From: RUG708 sp050946535
Lineage (GTDB): Bacteria; Bacillota; Clostridia; Peptostreptococcales; Anaerovoracaceae
Length of the DNA: 64,000 bases
Assembly (NCBI GenBank): GCA_050946535.1
Contig: JBMNUZ010000004.1
Location: 80,458-144,457, forward strand
Reading direction: 5' to 3'
Part shown: positions 27,045-34,601 of the stretch, piece after piece
Position numbering within the stretch: the stretch's first letter is position 1
Layout: the number at the start of each line of letters is the position of its first letter
Translations under genes and position numbers: made by a program
Notes under the pieces: model-generated
What the model was told of the DNA's origin: nothing
Databases searched by the model: none
The model's input: the letters and a program-made list of their open reading frames with translations, nothing else

Positions 27045-28238
27045 TCAGTTTTCTGATTCCGCAAGCGCCTGTCTGGCTCCGGCCGCGGCCTTCTCAACGA
27101 AATTTCTCATCTGTCCGGCGTCTTTAAATACGACCTGAGCCTGCGTATCTCCTCCGCCGCCGCGGCCTCCTTCTGCAAAGTTCTTCACGATTTTGCCGCA
27201 GTTGACAGGGGAACCCTTCGCACTCGTCAGAAGGACCGACATGGCGTCCGGCGACGAAAGGACAGCCGGAGCATCTGTAATTTCAGACAGTTTCTTCGCC
27301 GTTATTCTCAGCAGATCCATGTCGGCACCGTCTATTTCGCCGGTTATTACCGCAGGAGCACCTGCCGAGAGCTTCTTCGCATATGCCTCCGCCATTCCGG
27401 TTTTGAAATCGTTGTATTCTTTCCTGATTTTGTCCTGCTTCTTTTCAGCTTTTTCAATCTTTGAGAGGAGAGTGAATTCATCGGCCGAGTAGCGCTCGGA
27501 AAGAGCTGCCACATCCTTGTGTTTCTGCCTGTAGTCGAGAAACGCTCTCTTCCCGCATTTGAAATGGACTCTCGTAAGCTGCTTGTACTTCTCCGTTCCA
27601 GTAATCTTGATGATCCCTATCTCCGAAGTGTTTGCGACGTGAGGGCAGCAGCATGCCACGCAGTCTACGCCCGGCACAGTAACGACGAGGATATCGCTGT
27701 CGACTGTAAGCTGCTTTCTGAGCGGATATTTTTCGGCTTCTTCGCGGGTTTCTGCGAAAGCCACCTCGACCGGCAGTGCATCGTAGACCGCCTGATTCGC
27801 CAGATCCTCTGCATGGTCGATCATCTCGTCCGTAAGCTCCAGAGTATCGAGATCAAACGTGCCGTCGTCGTCTCCGAGATGGAAACCGTGGTTATCCAGA
27901 TTGTACTCACTCTTGAAAACACCCGACAGAATATGTTCTCCCAGATGATTCTGCATGTGGTCGAATCTTCTGCCCCAGTCGATCTTCAGTTCCACGGTGT
28001 CTCCGGGAGCGAGTGCAGCAGCCTCGTCCGCTTTCGCCAGCGTATGAATGAATTCGCCGTCTTTTTCGGTGACATTCTTTACGCGATAACCGTTTATCGT
28101 TCCGAGATCGCACGGCTGGCCGCCTGCGTCAGAAGCGAAGATCGTCCTGTCTAGAACGACATCGGCTCCGTTTACGCTGACGACTTCCGCCTTCATTTCC
28201 TTCATGTAACGTTCTTTTTGATATACTTTTTCTGTCAT
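27045..28238 (-). CDS. AlaX-type alanyl-tRNA editing protein with DHHA1 domain
   Basis: 397 aa. An N-terminal AlaRS second-additional-domain-like barrel (to about 90) with FASDAGGQPCDLG is followed by the zinc editing site HLGEHILSG and CCCPHV (HxxxH ... CxxxH), a coiled linker (about 250-290) and a DHHA1 domain ending FAEGGRGGGGDTQAQVVFKD. It should hydrolyse mischarged Ser- or Gly-tRNA(Ala) in trans. The ATG at 28238 has AGGAG 6 nt upstream. It heads the long minus-strand run that continues 28 nt later with mtnA. Confidence 0.9.
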   Translation of the reverse strand: MTEKVYQKERYMKEMKAEVVSVNGADVVLDRTIFASDAGGQPCDLGTINGYRVKNVTEKDGEFIHTLAKADEAAALAPGDTVELKIDWGRRFDHMQNHLGEHILSGVFKSEYNLDNHGFHLGDDDGTFDLDTLELTDEMIDHAEDLANQAVYDALPVEVAFAETREEAEKYPLRKQLTVDSDILVVTVPGVDCVACCCPHVANTSEIGIIKITGTEKYKQLTRVHFKCGKRAFLDYRQKHKDVAALSERYSADEFTLLSKIEKAEKKQDKIRKEYNDFKTGMAEAYAKKLSAGAPAVITGEIDGADMDLLRITAKKLSEITDAPAVLSSPDAMSVLLTSAKGSPVNCGKIVKNFAEGGRGGGGDTQAQVVFKDAGQMRNFVEKAAAGARQALAESEN

Positions 28239-28400
28239 TTTCTGCTCCTGAACGGAAGAAAAGACTTCCGGACACATACGCGCTTTCAGCCAGCGCGCAC
28301 ACATTTGCCAATAAGAAAAATTAAAATCAGCAGCATCTTACGTGCCACTGTTTTTTACATTATATATCAATAGTATATATTAATGATCAGACTAAATGCC

Positions 28401-28434
28401 GGATTATATGAATAAATGGATTATATGAATAAAT
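28401..28434. repeat. Perfect 17-bp tandem duplication
   Basis: GGATTATATGAATAAAT occurs twice head to tail. On the minus strand each copy contains TATAAT. It sits about 165-200 nt upstream of the alaX-like ATG and could duplicate a -10-like box. Confidence 0.8.
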
Positions 28435-28613
28435 ATGCGGCTGAGCCTTTTAAACCGGCTCCTGCACCCGCTTAAGTTCCGCGTTTCATCCTCAATCTTT
28501 TTCCACGTTCGATTCCGCGTTTAACTTCGCGTCCTACAGCTGGTTTTATCCAGCGTTTCATCCTTAAGCCGTTCCCGTATAAAATCCGCGTCTTATCCAT
28601 GGTTTTTTCAGCG

Positions 28614-28765
28614 TTTCATCCCGCGATCTATTTTTTCATCCCGCGATCTGTTTCTTTCATCCCGCGATCTATTTCTTCATCCCTCAATCTGTTTCTGGAT
28701 TCATTCCCCGATCTGTTTCCGGTTTCATCCGCCGATCTGTTTCCGGTTTCATCCCTCGAATTCGT
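28614..28765. repeat. Degenerate tandem repeat across a stop codon
   Basis: Seven copies of TTTCATCCCGCGATCTGTTTC-like sequence with the CAT core at 28617, 28637, 28658, 28678, 28702, 28726 and 28750, so the period is 20-21 bp and then 24 bp. The last copy contains the stop codon of the 28749-29459 gene. More decayed copies may extend up to about 28460. The remaining spacer (28239-28613) holds no gene. Confidence 0.9.
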
Positions 28766-29459
28766 AAAGCGGTTTCAATCTGCCTTTCTCATCTCTGAAA
28801 TACATCTCCGTGCGCGTGTAAAGCCATTCACCTTCAGCATATTCAACGCCGCAGAACCTGCATAGCTCCTTCATCATCACCTCAGGATTGAGGCTGCCCG
28901 TATTTCCGGCACCTAGCATCATGCTCAGAAGCAGCCGCCTGTTCGAGACCGAACTCAGCGAAAAGATATTTGGCCTGATGTTGCTCTCGACATCCTTTTT
29001 CTTCTTTTTGGAATACTTTACGCTGATTATCTCATCCTGCGACAGGAACGGCACGACCGCATCACGCACCTTGTCCGGCAGTTCGCTGTCCGTGCCTTTA
29101 TACAGCGCTGTATACGAAGCGTTGGTGAGAGCGGCAGCAGCGGCCTTCTTCCCGGTCTCTTTCAGCGTCCTGCAGGAAACTGCCTCCAGCCCGGGTGGCA
29201 TTTTCTCGTTCAGCCTGGCAATAACATCGTCCGGAGTGTACTCCGTATCTGTCTCGAACTCCAGGTATTCGGCGTCGCTCTCGAATCCCAGCGAAAGCGG
29301 CATCGCGAACCCTATGCGCGGATGGGGATTGAATCCGTTCGAATAGCTTATATTTAAACCTGCACGCCTGAACGCACGCTGGAAAACCCTGAGCATATCG
29401 AGATGCGATATGAACCGTATGCCGCCTTTTTTCGAAAATTTAAGTAAGTATCTCGCCAT
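28749..29459 (-). CDS. Radical SAM-associated DUF2344 protein (TIGR03936)
   Basis: 236 aa. The family start RYLLKFSKKGGIRFISHLDM, the SNGFNPHPRIGFAMPLSLG block and the SSVSNRRLLLSMMLG region are all present. In most Firmicutes it follows a TIGR03960 radical SAM protein, as here (15 nt gap), and the two are thought to work together, possibly on ribosomal or RNA substrates near rplU/rpmA; this is unproven. The 3' end runs into a tandem repeat array, and the stop TGA is part of the repeat unit. Confidence 0.9.
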   Translation of the reverse strand: MARYLLKFSKKGGIRFISHLDMLRVFQRAFRRAGLNISYSNGFNPHPRIGFAMPLSLGFESDAEYLEFETDTEYTPDDVIARLNEKMPPGLEAVSCRTLKETGKKAAAAALTNASYTALYKGTDSELPDKVRDAVVPFLSQDEIISVKYSKKKKKDVESNIRPNIFSLSSVSNRRLLLSMMLGAGNTGSLNPEVMMKELCRFCGVEYAEGEWLYTRTEMYFRDEKGRLKPLYEFEG

Positions 29460-29474
29460 ATTTCAGTATTTCCT

Positions 29475-31340
29475 CTACGAATAATTTGAGCCCTGCTCGT
29501 AAACCGGGCATTCCACAAAGCGTTTGATGCCGCATCCTGTGCAGCCCTTTCTGCAGTCCTGCGTCTGTACGGCCTCCATCGCCTTGTGAAGCTCGTTCAG
29601 CATGTATTTCTTCGTCACACCGCAGTCGATGATCTCCCACGGCAGGTATTCGTCCTCGCCCCTCGCTCTGTGCGCGTAGAACTCGATGTCGAGACCCGTG
29701 TCGGCAAACGCCTGCTTCCACTTTTCAAAATCGAAATGCTCGCTCCAGCCGTCGAACTTGCATCCGAGCTGCCACGCCCTGATAACCGCACGGCCTGTTC
29801 TTCTGTCACCTCTTGCGAGGACAGCCTCGAGCTCGCTCGTGTCTGTGCCGTGATACTGAAACGAGCAGTGCTTGACCTTCTTCAGCTGGTCTTTCAGATA
29901 ATAGTGCTTGCGGTCAAGTTCCTCCGGAGTATCCTGAGCCGTCCACTGAAAAGGCGTGTCTGCCTTCGGCACGAAATTCGAAACGCTGACCGTCACATTA
30001 AATCTGCCCTTCTTCTTTTCGTCACCGTATTTCTTATTGAGCCACACGATATTTTTCGCGATCTGAGCGATTCCGTCGAGATCCTCGTCGGTCTCCCCCG
30101 GAAGACCGATCATGAAATAAAGCTTGATGTTCGTGTAACCCATCTTTATGACCTTTTCGGCCGCATTGTAAATATGTTCGTCGGTAATCGACTTGTTGAT
30201 GATATCGCGCAGCCTCTGCGTGCCGGCCTCGGGAGCAAACGTAAGTCCAGTCTTCCTGAACTCCTGAATCTCACTGATGATCTCCTCCGAGAACGAATCG
30301 AGCCTGAGCGACGGCAGGGAAAGTCCCGTATCGCGCTTCTTGCAGTCAGCCATCAAATCCCTGACGAGAGGTTCTATCCTGGAATAGTCGCTCGTCGAAA
30401 GGGAGAGAAGACTCATCTCGTCGTATCCGGTGTTCGACAGACTCGCGGCCGCATATTCCCGTACCTTCTCCGGCGATCTCTCTCTCACCGGTCTGCAGAT
30501 CATGCCTGCCTGGCAGAACCTGCACCCTCTCGTGCAGCCTCTGAAAAGCTCGATAACGGACCTGTCGTGTACAGTCTCCGTAAACGGCACGATCGGCTCG
30601 AGCGGAAAATCTACGGAATCCATGTCCATAACTATCCTCTTGACGATCTTGTCCGGCGCACCTTCGTAAAGTTTCCTGTGGCCCGTCATTCGTCCGGTTT
30701 CGTCATACAGCGGCTCGTAAAACGAAGGCACGTAGACTCCATCTATACGGCACACGTTTTCAAGAAATTCGCGCCTCGTCCAGTGCCTGCGCTTCTTTTC
30801 CTTAAGAAGCTCCGTGACCTCGCACAAAACGTCTTCCCCGTCTCCGATCATGAAAAAATCTACTACGTCGGCCAGCGGCTCGGGATTAAACGAACAGTTT
30901 CCTCCAGCTGCAATGACCGGGTCGTCTTCCGACCGCTCCGCGGACAAAACCGGAATACCGGCGAGATCGAGCATGTTGATGATATTTGTAAATGATAGTT
31001 CATACTGAAGCGTAAACCCCAGCACGTCCAGATCGCCCGCAGCCTGCCTGTCTTCGACCGTGAACAGAGGAATGTTCTCCTCCCTCATGAGCTGCTCCAT
31101 ATCTGTACCAGGAGCGAAAATCCTCTGACAGTAGACACCCGGCTGGCTGTTCAGGACATGATATATTATCTGCAGTCCGAGATACGACATGCCGATTTCG
31201 TAAAGATCCGGAAAGCAGAATCCCCAGTAAAGCTCTGTTTCTTCCGGCGTCTTTCTGACCGAATTAAGCTCGCCGCCCATGTATGAAGCAGGTTTGTTCA
31301 CCTTTGTCAGGATTCTCTCGACTCTATCGGATAAATTCAT
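29475..31340 (-). CDS. TIGR03960 family B12-binding-domain radical SAM protein
   Basis: 621 aa. An N-terminal cobalamin-binding-like domain (YWGFCFPDLYEIGMSYLGLQ to about 170) precedes a radical SAM core with FRGCTRGCRFCQAGMICRP (CxxxCxxC), SLSTSDYSRIEPLV, and FMIGLPGETDEDLDGIAQIA; a C-terminal Cys-rich tail (CRKGCTGCGIKRFVECPVY) could bind another cluster. Function not established. The ATG at 31340 has AAAGG 9 nt upstream; the longer frame to 31412 would enter the terminator of the preceding gene. Paired with the DUF2344 gene. Confidence 0.92.
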   Translation of the reverse strand: MNLSDRVERILTKVNKPASYMGGELNSVRKTPEETELYWGFCFPDLYEIGMSYLGLQIIYHVLNSQPGVYCQRIFAPGTDMEQLMREENIPLFTVEDRQAAGDLDVLGFTLQYELSFTNIINMLDLAGIPVLSAERSEDDPVIAAGGNCSFNPEPLADVVDFFMIGDGEDVLCEVTELLKEKKRRHWTRREFLENVCRIDGVYVPSFYEPLYDETGRMTGHRKLYEGAPDKIVKRIVMDMDSVDFPLEPIVPFTETVHDRSVIELFRGCTRGCRFCQAGMICRPVRERSPEKVREYAAASLSNTGYDEMSLLSLSTSDYSRIEPLVRDLMADCKKRDTGLSLPSLRLDSFSEEIISEIQEFRKTGLTFAPEAGTQRLRDIINKSITDEHIYNAAEKVIKMGYTNIKLYFMIGLPGETDEDLDGIAQIAKNIVWLNKKYGDEKKKGRFNVTVSVSNFVPKADTPFQWTAQDTPEELDRKHYYLKDQLKKVKHCSFQYHGTDTSELEAVLARGDRRTGRAVIRAWQLGCKFDGWSEHFDFEKWKQAFADTGLDIEFYAHRARGEDEYLPWEIIDCGVTKKYMLNELHKAMEAVQTQDCRKGCTGCGIKRFVECPVYEQGSNYS

Positions 31341-31383
31341 ATATTCTAACCTTTTTCTCTGCCTTTTCTTCTCTTTCATCTTT

Positions 31384-31417
31384 AAAAAAGCCTTCTGCCC
31401 TGTGACGGGCAAAAGGC
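31384..31417 (-). terminator. Terminator of the three-domain fusion gene
   Basis: Minus-strand stem GCCTTTTGCCC / GGGCAGAAGGC (one wobble pair), 6-nt loop, then TTTTTT. It lies 55 nt past the stop at 31472 and insulates the TIGR03960 gene. Confidence 0.85.
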
Positions 31418-31434
31418 CTGACTTACTGATTGTA

Positions 31435-31512
31435 ACTCTTTTATTTCAAGTCCGTACCTGCCGGCGTACTCCTACTCTTTTATTTCGAGTCCGTACCTGT
31501 CGGCGTACTCCT
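31435..31512. repeat. 39-bp tandem duplication of a gene 3' end
   Basis: Two adjacent imperfect copies of a 39-bp unit. The upstream copy encodes the last residues EYADRYGLEIKE and the stop; the second copy, just after the stop, would read EYAGRYGLEIKE in the same frame and continue about 17 more codons into the terminator. Confidence 0.9.
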
Positions 31513-33256
31513 GAGTCAGCTCCAGCAGTTCGTACGTTCCTCTGTCGAATTTCAGCCTCAGGACATCCGAAAGAGGCCTGCCTGTAAGTTCGCACTTCAG
31601 CACCCGGAGAACTCCGGAATGGCTGACAATAACTACATCGCCCGGCTGTTCCTGAACGATCTCGTTGAATTTTTTAAGCACCCGGTTTCTGAGATCGTAG
31701 AAGTTTTCCGCCTCGTCATCGATCCTGAACCCGAGCATATCCTGCCCGCGCTTTTCGTATTCTTCAGGATATTTTTCTTTGATCTCGCTTATGTACCGCC
31801 CGTCCCAGCTTCCGAGATTCATTTCCTCGAATTCCGGGATTTCGATTATCGTGAAATTCCTTCCGATGTTCGCAACGATCTCCTCCGCGCTCTGTCTGGC
31901 GCGTTTCAGGCTGCTGCAGTAAATCACAGACGAGTCAATGTCAAAGTGCTGGAGCTCTATTCCGACTATCATGCACTGATGGCGTCCTTCGTCGCTCAGA
32001 GAAACGTCTGTCTTTCCCATGAAGATCTTTTCCTTGTGTTTCTCCGTCTCGCCGTGCCTGATCAGCACGATACGCTTGAGCGGCCTGCGTCCGGCTTCCG
32101 CGTCCTGCATCTTCTGCTCGGCGTCGTGCTCCCTGAGCAGATCGTAAACGTTGCGCCCGATCTTTACATTAATGTAATTCATGACCGCATATGTCGAACC
32201 GATCTTGGATTCTATGTCTCTGACCGCGTCCGGATCGTCTTTCCAGCGCAGCAGTACAGGCGCCAGCCTCTGCTCGAGAGTGACGAGCTTGTCTTCCTGG
32301 CGCAGCTTGTCCGACAGACATATTATGTCTTTTTCCGTGACATCGTATACAGGAAGCGGGTGCTGATATTTCATGTGATCCTTGATGATATCGGCGACTT
32401 CCGGATAACCGTAATCCAGCATCAGCTCCGCTCCGAGCTTCGGGTGTTCTGGCCTCATGCGCAGCACGTCGTGAAGCGAACCGGCGGCATAGATGAGCGG
32501 AAGCGACAGATTGAGCCCGCGGTAATTGAGCTCCATGGCTATCGTCAGAGCCGTGTCGGTCACTGCCTCGCAGTGCCTTACGATGTGAGCAGGTGTCCCT
32601 ACTCTGTCCAGAATCCTCCCGCACTGCTCCTTGTCAGGATACTTGTGCAGCTCGTAAAAATCCGTCAGACTCGAATAATCCTCCTGAGTGTCCATATCCA
32701 TGGTTATGCTCTCGCAGTGTGTGTCGACACGGATCATATCCGATTCGTGAGGCGACGTAACCGACTTCATTCCCATGGAACCGTCGGACGACATGATCTC
32801 GTCCGTAAATTCGGCAGGAATAAGGAGCGGATGAGCCTTTTTGCCCATATAGCAGGCTACGGCGAACTCTCTGCGCTGCGCCCTGTAGAACCTGTTGATC
32901 AGAGCTTTGAATATATAAGGGGGAACGAGCGGGACATCGACCGGATTCATGATGAAACAATCGTTTCCGTTTCTGAAAGCCGCATCGACGCCTCTCTTGA
33001 CGGAAGTGAACATTCCTTCCGCATAATCAGGATTTTTGACCAGCGTTACACCCTTATCCTTTACATATTCCTCGATTAGATCCGCGTTATGTCCGGCAAC
33101 CACAAAAATATCCTTTATACCGGCTGTTTTCATGTTATCTATAAGTATTCCCAGCGGACAGCTGCTGCCGATTTTCATGAGAGGCTTGAAATCATTCATC
33201 CTCGACGAAAAACCTGCAGAAAGTATCAGACCTGCCGGATTTCTTGCAACATCCAT
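31472..33256 (-). CDS. NTP transferase / HD domain / histidine phosphatase fusion
   Basis: 594 aa with three domains. Residues 1-205: MobA-like nucleotidyltransferase (GLILSAGFSSRMNDFKPLMKIG, MNPVDVPLVPP), similar to MocA-type enzymes and the DVU_1551-like group. About 215-385: HD domain (VRHCEAVTDTA, GSLHDVLR). About 395-594: histidine phosphatase with IVLIRHGETEKHKEKIFMG, SSLKRARQSAEE, FEEMNLGSWDG and VVSHSGVLRVL. Such fusions may handle molybdopterin-type or other nucleotide cofactors; the true reaction is unknown. No molybdoenzyme or moa gene is in the window. The ATG at 33256 is the first in frame. Confidence 0.88.
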   Translation of the reverse strand: MDVARNPAGLILSAGFSSRMNDFKPLMKIGSSCPLGILIDNMKTAGIKDIFVVAGHNADLIEEYVKDKGVTLVKNPDYAEGMFTSVKRGVDAAFRNGNDCFIMNPVDVPLVPPYIFKALINRFYRAQRREFAVACYMGKKAHPLLIPAEFTDEIMSSDGSMGMKSVTSPHESDMIRVDTHCESITMDMDTQEDYSSLTDFYELHKYPDKEQCGRILDRVGTPAHIVRHCEAVTDTALTIAMELNYRGLNLSLPLIYAAGSLHDVLRMRPEHPKLGAELMLDYGYPEVADIIKDHMKYQHPLPVYDVTEKDIICLSDKLRQEDKLVTLEQRLAPVLLRWKDDPDAVRDIESKIGSTYAVMNYINVKIGRNVYDLLREHDAEQKMQDAEAGRRPLKRIVLIRHGETEKHKEKIFMGKTDVSLSDEGRHQCMIVGIELQHFDIDSSVIYCSSLKRARQSAEEIVANIGRNFTIIEIPEFEEMNLGSWDGRYISEIKEKYPEEYEKRGQDMLGFRIDDEAENFYDLRNRVLKKFNEIVQEQPGDVVIVSHSGVLRVLKCELTGRPLSDVLRLKFDRGTYELLELTQEYADRYGLEIKE

Positions 33257-33483
33257 TTTGCGAACCTCATTTATTCGAAAATTATTCGAAATTTATTCGA
33301 AAAATTATTATCAGACTATACTTGATTATCTTGTAATAAAGTATATCAATTCATACACTTTTATTCAACCTTGCATGAAACTGCCGCGATTCACGCATCT
33401 AAACATATTTGTAAAAAATCATTTCAGAAGCAATCGTCAGCAGCAATTAGTAGCAATCTCCGTGCCAGCAAGATCGCCGAAAT

Positions 33484-33553
33484 AAAAAAAAATCAAAAAA
33501 AATAAAATTTTTTTGTCTTATATTATTGACGTATATATTAACTATGCTATAAT
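33484..33553 (+). promoter_or_regulatory. Strong orphan promoter with A/T-tract UP element
   Basis: Plus strand: A-tracts and a T-tract at 33484-33515 (UP-element-like), -35 TTGACG (33526-33531), 16-nt spacer, -10 TATAAT (33548-33553). No plus-strand gene follows before the convergent gene at 33772. Confidence 0.7.
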
Positions 33554-33559
33554 TTAGTT

Positions 33560-33696
33560 GGTTTTAGTTAGTATTGAATTGATGTAATCAAATCAATTTA
33601 TATATAATACTCTCCTTAACTGAAATATTGGTTTGATATTTTTCCTTTTTCCTTCGCCGCGGTCTGTTGCAGGTACCGCGGCTCCTTTCATTTTTG
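33560..33696 (+). ncRNA. Candidate small RNA
   Basis: The transcript expected from the promoter at 33526-33553 would run about 135 nt. It contains hairpins AATTGAT / ATCAATT (33577-33598) and AAATAT / ATATTT (33623-33641), then an 8-bp GC stem GCCGCGGT / ACCGCGGC (33656-33682) followed by TCCTTTCATTTTTG, a plausible terminator. No open frame longer than a few codons has a ribosome site. I do not recognise a known RNA family. The rest of 33257-33771 is AT-rich with a triple TTATTCGAAA-like repeat at 33270-33305. Confidence 0.5.
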
Positions 33697-33771
33697 CGTA
33701 ACCTCTGCGTCATCATTTCTTTATCGTCCTGGTGCTGTCATTTTCGCGTCGTCCTTGTGTCTTAACACGGA

Positions 33772-34581
33772 CTACGCTTCCCTTTCTCCTCCGAACGTCA
33801 GATCAAATCTTTCTTCATCAGGAATGTCAGGAAATACTGTTATCAGGCGTACAGCCTCAGGAACTGATTCCACAAGAATCTTCCGGAGATGCGAACAGCT
33901 TTCAACGCATTCAGGAACAGGCTTTTCAGACGTTATGTGTCCGCGCAGCGCGTCGTACTGCTTTATTACTTTCAGCCCGGTGTAGAGGAAATTTCTCTTC
34001 AGGCTGCCCGTAAGGCTGCCCGGGCATCTCAGCACGCGGTGGAAAAATTTAAACCGCTTTGTAGATCTGGAAATTATCTTAAGACCCTGCGCCGGATAAA
34101 AGACGCTGATAACTTCGTCAGAGCGCTTCGAAGGATGAAAGTTCGCCGTCATATCCTCGTTTACCGGCACTCTTCCTTCTTCCGCTATCAGGCTCCTGTC
34201 GAATTCGCCTTCGATGACGCCGTGACTGACTCCGTGCTCCCGCGCATATCTGTTAATATAGCCGTGGCACGCCGAATCGAGCACATAGTGGCACAGCATT
34301 CCGTACATATATACCTCTCCTGCCTCACGGATGCTCCCGTTCTGTCTCTCGAGCAGATCCGTCTCTCTGGCGAAAAACATGCGTCCGCTCATTTTATGCA
34401 TCAGTCTGCCGGCCTCTGCCGTACCGTTTATTCCGAACGGGTCGCAGTAAAACAGAATATCGGGTCCCTGCAGGCCTATATGGTACAGGTCCTGCTCCTC
34501 CGAGATCTTCTCCTGCAGATCCTCCGGCAGATGGCCATATACAAAGTTTCCGAATCTCTCGTGTGCATACGTCGATGGCAT
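33772..34581 (-). CDS. Zinc-dependent phospholipase C-like protein
   Basis: 269 aa matching the zinc-dependent phospholipase C-like family: THE N-terminus PSTYAHERFGNFVY, LYHIGLQGPDILFY, LMHKMSG and YGMLCHYVLDSACHGYINRY supply the conserved His/Asp residues that bind the zinc cluster in this fold. No signal peptide is present, so it is probably cytoplasmic and the lipid substrate is unproven. It follows the ABC transporter gene by 20 nt on the same strand, so it may be co-transcribed with the MarR-ABC unit. Confidence 0.83.
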   Translation of the reverse strand: MPSTYAHERFGNFVYGHLPEDLQEKISEEQDLYHIGLQGPDILFYCDPFGINGTAEAGRLMHKMSGRMFFARETDLLERQNGSIREAGEVYMYGMLCHYVLDSACHGYINRYAREHGVSHGVIEGEFDRSLIAEEGRVPVNEDMTANFHPSKRSDEVISVFYPAQGLKIISRSTKRFKFFHRVLRCPGSLTGSLKRNFLYTGLKVIKQYDALRGHITSEKPVPECVESCSHLRKILVESVPEAVRLITVFPDIPDEERFDLTFGGEREA

Positions 34582-34601
34582 AATTTTCTCCTTCAGCTTC
34601 T

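Noticed and set aside
28614..28765. CRISPR array
   Set aside because: Units are contiguous and degenerate with no unique spacers of constant length, and no cas gene is in the window.
29586..30995. A 469-codon plus-strand open frame
   Set aside because: Fully antisense to the TIGR03960 radical SAM gene, whose motifs are intact; no domain in the plus-strand product.
31619..33079. A 486-codon plus-strand open frame
   Set aside because: Antisense to the three-domain fusion gene; composition is Arg/His/Val/Phe-rich as expected for a shadow frame.
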